Positions 25,784-33,131 of a stretch of 64,000 nucleotides of DNA are shown here, one piece after another (the first letter of the stretch is position 1; each line of letters opens with the position of its first letter). The position numbers and the translations under genes were made by a program. This stretch comes from JASBRS01 sp964496495 (GTDB lineage Bacteria > Deinococcota > Deinococci > Deinococcales > Trueperaceae), in assembly GCA_964496495.1 (NCBI GenBank), contig CAZBZU010000001.1:105323-169322 (forward strand). The letters run 5' to 3'. A model generated the notes under the pieces. It was given only the letters and a program-made list of their open reading frames with translations, was not told where the DNA came from and did not search any database.

Positions 25784-26206
25784 TCAGCGGGCGTAGACGA
25801 AGGAGAGCGTCGCCTCGGCAGCGACCTCGTCCCCCACGAGCGCCTTGGCGGCCACCTTGCACAGGCCGCGACGGAACGCGAGGATCTCGCCGGTGAGGCG
25901 CAGGCGGTCTCCGGGGACGACCTTGCGGCGGAATCTGGCGCCATCCACCGCCGCCAGGTAGCCGGCGGCCCCCTCCGTCAGCGTGCCCTCGCGCACCGTG
26001 AGGCCTACCGCGGCGGCCTGGGCCAGGGCTTCGAGGATGAGCACGCCGGGCATCACCGGCTCCTCAGGAAAGTGACCCTGGAAGTACGGCTCCCCGTTGC
26101 TGACGTTCTTCACGCACTCGAAGGCGTCGCCCTGCTGCGAGACGAAGGCGTCCACCATCAGGAACGGGTAGCGGTGGGGGAGGATGGCGCGCACGTCCAC
26201 GGTCAT
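25784..26206 (-). CDS. fabZ: 3-hydroxyacyl-ACP dehydratase FabZ
   Basis: Hot-dog-fold dehydratase of fatty-acid elongation, commonly encoded beside lpxA because both use 3-hydroxyacyl-ACP. 140 residues: LPHRYPFLMVD (9-19), GHFPEEPVMPGVLILEALAQ with the catalytic pair His45 and Glu59. Three bases separate it from lpxA. It has its own TAGACT element 6 bases before the ATG, inside the larger operon. Confidence 0.94.
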   Translation of the reverse strand: MTVDVRAILPHRYPFLMVDAFVSQQGDAFECVKNVSNGEPYFQGHFPEEPVMPGVLILEALAQAAAVGLTVREGTLTEGAAGYLAAVDGARFRRKVVPGDRLRLTGEILAFRRGLCKVAAKALVGDEVAAEATLSFVYAR

Positions 26207-26212
26207 GGGCGT

Positions 26213-26218
26213 AGTCTA
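26213..26218 (-). promoter_or_regulatory. Leaderless -10 element of fabZ (internal promoter)
   Basis: TAGACT on the minus strand followed by 6 bases and the fabZ ATG. It lies in the only sizeable gap (57 bases) within the lpx gene row. Confidence 0.45.
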
Positions 26219-26263
26219 TCGCATGCCGGACGCAGTTCCTGGCCGCCCCGGCGGCGCGCGCGG

Positions 26264-27229
26264 CTAGGCCAGCACGGCCCGCCGCTCGCCCGCGATGATG
26301 GTCAGCAGGCGGGTCGCCAGCTCCAGCGAGCGCAGGTCGTCCTCCAGCGTGCCGATCGGCGGAGCGTCCGAGCGGATGCGCGCCAGGAAGTGCTCGAGCT
26401 CCGACCGCAGCGGGTTCTCCTCGTGCACCACGTGCCTGTCGAGCTGGACGTGGCCGGTCTCGGAGGTGGCGTCCGGACGCCGGTAGATGGCGATCTCGGT
26501 GTAGGGCTCCTTGGCGAAGTCGAGCCGCATCGTCTGATGCGGCTCGGATACGACGAGGCTGCGTTCGGCGTCGGGGGCGACGCGGCTGGCGAGGAAGCGC
26601 GCGATGCAGCCGCCCTGGAACGTGATCTGCGCGGCGGCGACGTCCTCCAGGGGGCTGCCGTTCAGTGCGCGCCCGACCACCGACAGCTCCACCGGGTCGC
26701 TGTCGATGAGGCGTAGCACGATGTCCAGGTCGTGGATCATGAGATCGAGCACGACCCCGACGTCCTTGATGCGGGCGTACGGCACCATGCGGCGGGCCTC
26801 GATCAGATAGGGCCGGCGCACCCGCTCCCCCAGGAGCTGCACCGCACGGTAGAAGCGCGTGATGTGCCCCACCTGCAGCACCAGCCCCAGGCGCTTGGAC
26901 AGCGCCGCGAGCTCCTTGGCCTGGCTGACCTCCGTCGCCACCGGCTTCTCGACCAGCACGTGGACTCCGGCCTCGAGAAGGCGCTTGGTGACGGCGAAGT
27001 GGAGGCTGGTCGGCACCGCGACGCTGGCGGCGTCGATGGACTCCGCCGCGAGCAGCTCGTCGATCGAACGGTAGGCGCGGCAATCGAACGAGCTCAACGC
27101 CTCCGCCCGCCGCTGCGGCTCCGGATCGGCCACGGCGACCAGGTCGACGCCGCGCAGAACCGCGTAGTTGTTCGCGTGGTAGCGCCCCATGACGCCGGCA
27201 CCGACGACGGCCACGCGCAGGTTGCTCAT
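26264..27229 (-). CDS. Gfo/Idh/MocA oxidoreductase of the lpx cluster
   Basis: NAD(P)-dependent sugar oxidoreductase, 321 residues. Rossmann motif VVGAGVMGRYH near the N-terminus, the family EKP (HVLVEKPVATEV, about 95), and the substrate-side VVLDLMIHDLDIVL with conserved His and Asp. Members sit inside lpx operons of several phyla. In bacteria with diamino (GlcN3N) lipid A, the GnnA oxidoreductase belongs to this family and acts with the aminotransferase GnnB. No GnnB is adjacent here, so the role is open. Overlaps lpxC by four bases. Confidence 0.85.
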   Translation of the reverse strand: MSNLRVAVVGAGVMGRYHANNYAVLRGVDLVAVADPEPQRRAEALSSFDCRAYRSIDELLAAESIDAASVAVPTSLHFAVTKRLLEAGVHVLVEKPVATEVSQAKELAALSKRLGLVLQVGHITRFYRAVQLLGERVRRPYLIEARRMVPYARIKDVGVVLDLMIHDLDIVLRLIDSDPVELSVVGRALNGSPLEDVAAAQITFQGGCIARFLASRVAPDAERSLVVSEPHQTMRLDFAKEPYTEIAIYRRPDATSETGHVQLDRHVVHEENPLRSELEHFLARIRSDAPPIGTLEDDLRSLELATRLLTIIAGERRAVLA

Positions 27230-28011
27230 GGCAGCGGCTCCGGAGATTGGAGCGACGTCGCCAGCGCCCTCATCAGGGCGACGTGGAGGGCGTGGGACCC
27301 GCGCCAGAAGGCGACGTGGGCGGCGAGCGGTCGCGCCAGCAAGAAGAGATCCCCCAGAGCGTCGAGGGCCTTGTGGCGAACCGGCTCGTCTTCAGCGCGC
27401 AAGGGTACCAGCGGGCCCTCCTCTCCGAAGACGATAGCATTTCCGAGGTTGGCGCCGGAAGCGAAGCCCTGTGACGTGAGCGACTCCAGCTCGGCCAGGA
27501 AGCCGAAGGTGCGGGCGTCGACCACCTCGGCATAGCGCTCCGGGCCGCCGCACCAGCGCTGCTCCCGGATCGCCGGGTGATCGAACGAGATCCCGTAGCA
27601 CAGCTCGGCCGGCCCGGGCCGAAGCTCCGCTCGAGCCTCCCCGAGGTGCAGCTCCAGCGCACGCTCGGGCCGCAGCGGCGCGGGTGCGGGAGGCGGCTCG
27701 GGGAGCTCGCCGGCCAGGGCGTACCAGTCGCGGGCGGAGCCGTCGAGGATGGGCAGCTCGATCCCGCTCACCTCGATCGTCACGCCCGACCAGTAGCCGC
27801 GCAGCGCCAGCGCGGCCAGCAGGTGCTCGACCATGGCCACCCGCTCCCCGTCCGCGCCCAGCGTGGTCGCCCGGCGGCTGTCCACGACGGCGTCGAGCCT
27901 GGCGGGGATGACGGTGCCGCGGCGCAGGAAGCGCACCGGGCCCTCCTCCCGGTGGAGGCTCACGCGGCAGCGATCCCCCGAGTGCACGCCCACGCCCTCA
28001 AGGCTCCTCAT
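27226..28011 (-). CDS. lpxC: UDP-3-O-acyl-N-acetylglucosamine deacetylase
   Basis: Zinc deacetylase, the committed step of lipid A synthesis. 261 residues from ATG 28011. Zinc ligands and catalytic residues are all visible: VEHLLAALA (Glu62, His63), RHKALDALGD (His213, Asp217) and GSHALH (His240). Also GVGVHSG at the N-terminus, LPILDGSA, and SGANLGNAIVF. The protein is shorter than E. coli LpxC (305), mainly at the C-terminus, and begins only five residues before the GVGVHSG motif. It overlaps lpxD by 14 bases. Confidence 0.9.
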   Translation of the reverse strand: MRSLEGVGVHSGDRCRVSLHREEGPVRFLRRGTVIPARLDAVVDSRRATTLGADGERVAMVEHLLAALALRGYWSGVTIEVSGIELPILDGSARDWYALAGELPEPPPAPAPLRPERALELHLGEARAELRPGPAELCYGISFDHPAIREQRWCGGPERYAEVVDARTFGFLAELESLTSQGFASGANLGNAIVFGEEGPLVPLRAEDEPVRHKALDALGDLFLLARPLAAHVAFWRGSHALHVALMRALATSLQSPEPLP

Positions 28012-29017
28012 CGCGCCCCTTGAATGCGCGCCACAGGCGCTCGAGCTGGCCTTGCAGGTAGAGCCCGCGGACCCAGCGGCGATAGGGGACGGCAGGGAAG
28101 CCGGCCCAGGTCTCGCCGGCAGGCACGTCCTTGGTGATGCCGCTGCGGCCCGCAACGCGGGCGCCGGCGTGCAGCGTCACGTGGTCGGCGACGGCCACGT
28201 AGCCGCCGAGGACCACCCCCCTGTGGAGGGTGGCGCTGCCGGCGACCCCGCTCATGGCGGCGATGAGGCAGTCCTCCCCGATGCTCACGTTGTGCCCGAT
28301 CTGGCAGAGGTTGTCGATCTTGGTTCGCGCGCCGATGCGCGTCGGCCGCAAGGTGCCGCGGTCGACGGCGGTGTTCGCGCCGATCTCCACGTCGTCGCCG
28401 ACGACCACGCCGGCGAGGTGATGGATCTTCTCGGCGCCCGCAGGCCCTGCCGCGTAGCCGAAGCCGTCGGCCCCCAGCACGCAGCCGCCGTGCAGCCGGA
28501 CCCGGTCGCCGACGATCACGCCGTCGTAGACGCGCACCCCGGCGAAGAGGCGGCAGTCGCGGCCGAGGCGGGCGCCCGCGCCGATGCTGCAGTGCGGTCC
28601 CAGCACGCTGCCCTCGCCGATCTCCGCTCCTGCGTCGATGACGCTGTACGCGCCCACGCTCACGCCCTCTCCAAGGATGGCGCTCGAGGCCACGGCCGCG
28701 GTCGGGTGGATACCCGCCTCCGGCTGCGGGCGGCGGTCGAACAAGGTGGTGAGCCGCGCCAGCGCCAGGCGCGCGTCCGGTACCACGATGACGGCGCAGC
28801 CGGGCTCCGGCGTGAGCGTCAGGGAGGCGGGCGCGACCACCACCGCGGGGCCCGCAGCGAGGGCTGCGGCGAGCGTCGCGGCGTCGCCCGCAACCACCAC
28901 CGCTCCAGGCGTCGCATCCTCGACCGCAGCCAGGCCGCTCACCGCGATGTCCGGTCCGCGCAGCTCGCCGCCGAGCCGTGCTGCCACGTCGCTGGCCCGG
29001 ACCTCAGCCTGCGGCAC
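27998..29017 (-). CDS. lpxD: UDP-3-O-acylglucosamine N-acyltransferase
   Basis: Adds the second acyl chain (N-linked) in lipid A synthesis. 339 residues. N-terminal uridine-binding domain (1-95), then a long left-handed beta-helix (about 100-310). Family stretches: LGADGFGYA, HLAGVVVGDDVEIGANTAVD, KIDNLCQIGHNVSIG with the catalytic-type His242, and GRSGITKDVPAG. It overlaps the S55 gene upstream by 14 bases. Confidence 0.94.
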   Translation of the reverse strand: MPQAEVRASDVAARLGGELRGPDIAVSGLAAVEDATPGAVVVAGDAATLAAALAAGPAVVVAPASLTLTPEPGCAVIVVPDARLALARLTTLFDRRPQPEAGIHPTAAVASSAILGEGVSVGAYSVIDAGAEIGEGSVLGPHCSIGAGARLGRDCRLFAGVRVYDGVIVGDRVRLHGGCVLGADGFGYAAGPAGAEKIHHLAGVVVGDDVEIGANTAVDRGTLRPTRIGARTKIDNLCQIGHNVSIGEDCLIAAMSGVAGSATLHRGVVLGGYVAVADHVTLHAGARVAGRSGITKDVPAGETWAGFPAVPYRRWVRGLYLQGQLERLWRAFKGRDEEP

Positions 29018-30956
29018 GGTCGTCTGCCGGGCCTGCGGCCGTCGAGGGGCGAGCCGGGCCGGGAAAGCCCGGGGTGGAGGAGCTGGACGAGCCGTCGCCG
29101 TTGGGGGCGGGACCGCTGGGCGGGCTCGGCGGCGAGCCGCCGGGCGGCTGGTTCAGCGGCGGCGGCGCCGGTTCCGGGGAGGGCGCGGCCGAGCTGCCGC
29201 CGCTCTCGTCGCTGGGCTTCGCGGCGCTCGACGAGGGTGCCTCGCTGCCGTCTTGCACGGTGACCTCCAGGGTCTCGCTGCCCGTGATGACGTAGGGCAG
29301 GGAGAGGCGGTCGAGCCGCTGGGTGGTCCCGTCCTTGGCGGGCGCTTCCACCACCAGCTCGCTCGCCTGAGGCTTCTGGCGCATGGCGTCGAGCAGCTCG
29401 GCGAAGGAGCGCGGGCGGTTCGTCTTGGACGCCTCCGCGTTCTGGCCGCTGGGCTTCACGTCGCCCCCGCGGAAGGTGAGCGTGACCTTCCCGGACAGGT
29501 TGTCGGGGATGGACACGCTGAGGGTCCTCACCACCGGCGCCTGGCGGTAGGGCTGCAAGCGCACGTGCGCCACCAGCGAGGTCCCTGCCTTCACCTTCGG
29601 GTTCTCGGCCACCACGTCGACGATGGCGGCGGTGTTGCGCGCGGCGCTGAGGTGGACGTTGGCCTTGACGGCGGTGATGCCAGGTGCACGGAAGGCGTTG
29701 TCGGCGAGCGTCTTGAGAGGGGCGGCCAGGAGCTTGGCGGCGGCGGTGGCGATGTCGGTCGGATCGTCCGTCTGCTCGACCAGGTTCAGCTGGTCGCTAC
29801 CGTGGAGGTCGATCTCCCAGCCGATCTGGGCATACCCGCCGGTCGTCTGCGAGAGGCTTCGATCGAACAGCTGCAGGCCGGCCGCCGCGACGAGCTGCGG
29901 GTAGAGCCGGGCGTCGGCCGCGACGGCCTCGTGGTACGTGGCGCTGCCGGCCGGGGCGTCCACCGTGAGGGTCACCGGCACCATGTCGGGGCCGCTGCCG
30001 AGGGTGCCGGCGATGGCGGCCGGGCGGTCCTGGGTGACGGTACCCAGCGGCTTCTGGCCGCTGTTGGCCAGCTTGAAGGGAACCACGGTGCTGGGGACGA
30101 CCGCGGTGACGTAGGCGGGCGCCAGCGGCAGCTGCACCTGGCCGAGACCGAGCAGGGGGTGCCCGAACGCCAGCAGGCGCTTGCCGTCGATGGCGGTCAC
30201 GGTGCCGACGGCGCCGATGGTGACATCGCCGCGGGCGAGCTCGACGCTGATCGCGCTGCCGGCCTCCAGCACGTAGGGCGGCTCGTCCCCGGAGGGGAGC
30301 GTGCCGGAGGCCTGGGCCGGGAACGGCGTGAGCCGCGGGTCGCGGAACAAGGGGGCGAGGAGGGCGGCGGCCCGAGGCGCCAGGCCCGACAGCAGCACCG
30401 GTGTGGCCACCGGCAGCGCGGTCCCGATGCCGGCGACGGCCACCGGCCCCGGGCCGGCGCCGGCGCCGGTGCCGGAGGTGTCGCCTCGCATCACCGCGAT
30501 GGGGGTCACGAGCGCCAGCTGGTGGTCAGCGGAGGGGAAGACGTAGCCGATGGCGCCGAGCAGCTTCGGCCCGGTGTCCGTGGCAAGGTAGACGGGCGTG
30601 CCGCTCATGCCTGCCGACACCCCGCCGCCGGCATCGATGAACTCGCCCGACGCCCGCACCAGCACCAGCGGGAACCCGGGCCCGGCGTCGTGCTGGACCG
30701 ACAGGACGCTGACCGGGAACTGCACCAGCTCGTTGCCGGGCCCGGCCGTGATGCCGAAGCCCTTCGCCCCCACGGTCACGTCCTGGATCGGCATATCCGG
30801 TGCCGACGGCGGCGGCGTCACGGCCGCTGCCGCCCCCGCGAGCGCCAGTAGGGCGAGCAGCAGGCGGGCGGGCGCGGCCCTGCCACGGCTACGGCGGCGA
30901 CTCGCGGCGGGGACGCGACCGCCCGAGCCCGGGCCCGCGAGCGACGTGGCAGCCAT
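29004..30956 (-). CDS. SpoIVB peptidase S55-domain protein, exported
   Basis: 650 residues. An N-terminal Arg-rich stretch is followed by a hydrophobic signal segment (31-45). The S55 domain shows FIDAGGGVSAGMSGTPVYL, where Ser118 matches the catalytic Ser of SpoIVB (GMSGSP), and LLAFGHPLLGLGQVQL, the characteristic AFGHP block. A long middle region without known motifs follows, then a Pro/Ser/Gly-rich tail of about 80 residues. SpoIVB itself cleaves a sporulation checkpoint protein, but there are no sporulation genes here; S55 proteins of non-sporulating bacteria are uncharacterised. The start overlaps the mreB stop (TAATG), so it is translationally coupled to mreB. Confidence 0.8.
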   Translation of the reverse strand: MAATSLAGPGSGGRVPAASRRRSRGRAAPARLLLALLALAGAAAAVTPPPSAPDMPIQDVTVGAKGFGITAGPGNELVQFPVSVLSVQHDAGPGFPLVLVRASGEFIDAGGGVSAGMSGTPVYLATDTGPKLLGAIGYVFPSADHQLALVTPIAVMRGDTSGTGAGAGPGPVAVAGIGTALPVATPVLLSGLAPRAAALLAPLFRDPRLTPFPAQASGTLPSGDEPPYVLEAGSAISVELARGDVTIGAVGTVTAIDGKRLLAFGHPLLGLGQVQLPLAPAYVTAVVPSTVVPFKLANSGQKPLGTVTQDRPAAIAGTLGSGPDMVPVTLTVDAPAGSATYHEAVAADARLYPQLVAAAGLQLFDRSLSQTTGGYAQIGWEIDLHGSDQLNLVEQTDDPTDIATAAAKLLAAPLKTLADNAFRAPGITAVKANVHLSAARNTAAIVDVVAENPKVKAGTSLVAHVRLQPYRQAPVVRTLSVSIPDNLSGKVTLTFRGGDVKPSGQNAEASKTNRPRSFAELLDAMRQKPQASELVVEAPAKDGTTQRLDRLSLPYVITGSETLEVTVQDGSEAPSSSAAKPSDESGGSSAAPSPEPAPPPLNQPPGGSPPSPPSGPAPNGDGSSSSSTPGFPGPARPSTAAGPADDRAAG

Positions 30957-31993
30957 TAGCGGCGCAGGAAGTTGTCGGAGATCAGCGCGTCGCGGAGGAC
31001 GTGGATCATGTCGAGCGCCTGACCGGTGCCGAGCGCCACGGAGTCGGTGGCGTTGTCGGCGACCACCACCGGGATGCCGGTGGTCTGGCGCAGCAACTCG
31101 TCGAAGTTCCGCAGCAACGAGCCGCCGCCGGTCATGATGATGCCGCGATCGATGACGTCGGACACCAGCTCGGGCGGGGCCAGTTCCAGGACGCGGCGAA
31201 CGCCGTCGGCGATCTTCTGGATGGGCTCGCGAAGCGCCTCCACGGTGTCCTCGGTGGTGACCTTGATGGTCTTGGGCAGGCCGTTGATCAGGTCGCGCCC
31301 GCGGACGTCGAGCTGACGGTTGTCGTCCTGGTTGCGCACCACGGCCGCGCCGATCTTCATCTTGGTGTCCTCGGCGGTGCGGTCGCCGATGAGCAGGTTC
31401 TCCTTGTGGCGGATGTGCCGGATGATGGCCTCGTCGAACTCGTTGCCTGCGATGCGCAGGCTCTCGGAGACGACGATGCCGCCCAGGCTGATGATGGCGA
31501 TGTCGGTGGTGCCGCCGCCGATATCCACGATCATCGAGCCGGTCGGCTCGGCGATGGCCACGCCGGCCCCGATGGCGGCGGCCAGCGGCTCCTCGATGAG
31601 GAACGCCTTGCGCGCGCCGACCTCGCGCGTTGCCTGCAGCACCGCGCGCCTTTCCACCTCGGTGACCCCGGAGGGCACGCACACCATGATGTGGGGTTTG
31701 AACAGGCGGCCGGTTCCGGTGATCACCTTCCGCACGAACGCCTTGAGCATCTTCTCCGTGAGGTCGTAGTCAGCGATGACGCCGTCACGCATGGGGCGGA
31801 CGGCGACGATGTTGCCGGGGGTCCGGCCGAGCATCCTGTAGGCTTCTTCACCCACCGCCTTGACGTCGCCGGTGTCGCGGACCATGGCGATGACCGAGGG
31901 CTCGCGCAGGGTGATGCCCTTGTTCTTGACGTAGATCAGGACGGTCGCCGTCCCTAGATCGATGCCGATCTCCTGTCCCAACCTGAAGAACAT
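30956..31993 (-). CDS. mreB: Rod-shape-determining protein MreB
   Basis: Actin-like filament protein that guides lateral wall synthesis. 345 residues from ATG 31993, with GGTTGGAG just upstream; the ATG at 32035 adds non-family residues and lacks support. Actin-fold motifs: phosphate 1 EIGIDLGTATVLIYV, phosphate 2 MIVDIGGGTTDIAII, adenosine GIIMTGGGSLLRN. MreC, MreD and RodA are not adjacent; instead an S55 protein and the lpx genes follow directly. Confidence 0.96.
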   Translation of the reverse strand: MFFRLGQEIGIDLGTATVLIYVKNKGITLREPSVIAMVRDTGDVKAVGEEAYRMLGRTPGNIVAVRPMRDGVIADYDLTEKMLKAFVRKVITGTGRLFKPHIMVCVPSGVTEVERRAVLQATREVGARKAFLIEEPLAAAIGAGVAIAEPTGSMIVDIGGGTTDIAIISLGGIVVSESLRIAGNEFDEAIIRHIRHKENLLIGDRTAEDTKMKIGAAVVRNQDDNRQLDVRGRDLINGLPKTIKVTTEDTVEALREPIQKIADGVRRVLELAPPELVSDVIDRGIIMTGGGSLLRNFDELLRQTTGIPVVVADNATDSVALGTGQALDMIHVLRDALISDNFLRR

Positions 31994-32044
31994 GCTTTCT
32001 CCAACCCGAGCGGCCCTCGCGGGGGTGATTCCCAACGACGGGCC

Positions 32045-32050
32045 ACTATA
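32045..32050 (-). promoter_or_regulatory. -10 element of the mreB-lpx operon
   Basis: TATAGT on the minus strand, about 52 bases before the mreB ATG. The -35 region (AACCAT at 17 bases) is poor. Confidence 0.45.
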
Positions 32051-32124
32051 CCTTGGCGTGCCTGCGCATGGTTCGCGGCCGCGGGCATCCGTAGCCGGCG
32101 TGGCCGTGGCGTCCCGGCACGCCC

Positions 32125-32703
32125 TCAGAGGTAGACCGCCACGGCCGGTCGGAGCTCGCGCGCGGCCGCGGCCGTGTAGGCGGCCGACGGCGCCGCATCC
32201 TCGATCACGCGCCGGGCTCCCAGGCGTGTCGCCAGGCCCTCGCGCGGCAGCTTGGCCACGGCACGGAGCTCCTCCAGGCGCATCGCCTCGAGGATGGTGG
32301 CGGGCTCGGGTCGCCGGTAGACGGCGGCGTAGACGTTGCCGCGGCGGGCGTCGAGGGCGACCGCGGCGCTCTCCCCGGGCCGCAGCGCGCCGGCGGCCAT
32401 CGCCGCCAGCGTCGGGACCCCGGCGACGGTCACGTTCCAGGCGCGGCCCAGCCCGGCGGCGGTCGCCAACGCCACGCGCACGCCGGTGTAGGAACCGGGC
32501 CCCACCCCGACCCCGATGGCGTGCACCGCAGACGGAGCCGCGGAGCCACGCCTGAACAGCTCCGCGAGCTCACCCACGATGCGCGCTGCGTGGTCGCGCC
32601 CGACCTCCTCCTGGAACGCCGCGACCTGCCCTCGCACGTCGTCCCATAGGGCCAGAGAGAGAAAGGGGGTGGCGCAGTCGATGCCCAGGTAGAGGCGGCT
32701 CAT
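32125..32703 (-). CDS. tsaB: tRNA t6A37 threonylcarbamoyladenosine protein TsaB
   Basis: Non-catalytic partner of TsaD in t6A synthesis. 192 residues from ATG 32703. N-terminal ASKHA motif YLGIDCATPFLSLAL, the family signature GVGPGSYTGVRVALATAAGL, and ALDARRGNVYAAVY. It overlaps tsaE by four bases (ATGA). The C-terminal half of the fold is short, as usual for TsaB. TsaD is not in the window. Confidence 0.93.
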   Translation of the reverse strand: MSRLYLGIDCATPFLSLALWDDVRGQVAAFQEEVGRDHAARIVGELAELFRRGSAAPSAVHAIGVGVGPGSYTGVRVALATAAGLGRAWNVTVAGVPTLAAMAAGALRPGESAAVALDARRGNVYAAVYRRPEPATILEAMRLEELRAVAKLPREGLATRLGARRVIEDAAPSAAYTAAAARELRPAVAVYL

Positions 32704-33131
32704 GCGTCCCACGCGAGGACCGCGCCACTCGCATCGCGGAGCGTCGCGCTGCGGGCCTCGCCTCGGCGCTCGAGCTCGAGCCACAGGGCCTCCGGGTGCA
32801 GCCGCAAGAGGGCGCCGCCCCACTCCACCACCACCAGCCGAGCGCGCTCCAGGATCTCCTCGAGCCCCAGCTGCTCCAGCGCCGCCGCGTCCGGCAGGCG
32901 GTAGGCGTCGACGTGGACGAGTGCCCCCTCCGGCGTAGGGTACTCGTGGACGAGCGTGTAGCTGGGGCTGGTGACGTCGGCTTCGCTCCGCAGCGCTTCG
33001 GCCAGGAAGCGGGTCAAGGTGGTCTTGCCGGCCCCGAGCGGACCGGTGAGCACCACCAGCGAGCCCGCCGGCGCGCGCGCGAGCAGCCGCCGGGCGAGCT
33101 CGCGGGTGTCCTCAAGCGTTCTCAGGTCCAC
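32700..33131 (-). CDS. tsaE: tRNA t6A37 ATPase TsaE
   Basis: P-loop ATPase required for turnover of the TsaB-TsaD complex. 143 residues with Walker A TGPLGAGKTTLTRFL (29-43), SPSYTLVHEY and the Walker B-like HVDAYRL. The GTG start lies inside the last codons of the preceding coiled-coil gene (20-base overlap), and its stop overlaps tsaB. The modification genes therefore sit directly behind the unknown roadblock module on one transcript. Confidence 0.92.
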   Translation of the reverse strand: MDLRTLEDTRELARRLLARAPAGSLVVLTGPLGAGKTTLTRFLAEALRSEADVTSPSYTLVHEYPTPEGALVHVDAYRLPDAAALEQLGLEEILERARLVVVEWGGALLRLHPEALWLELERRGEARSATLRDASGAVLAWDA

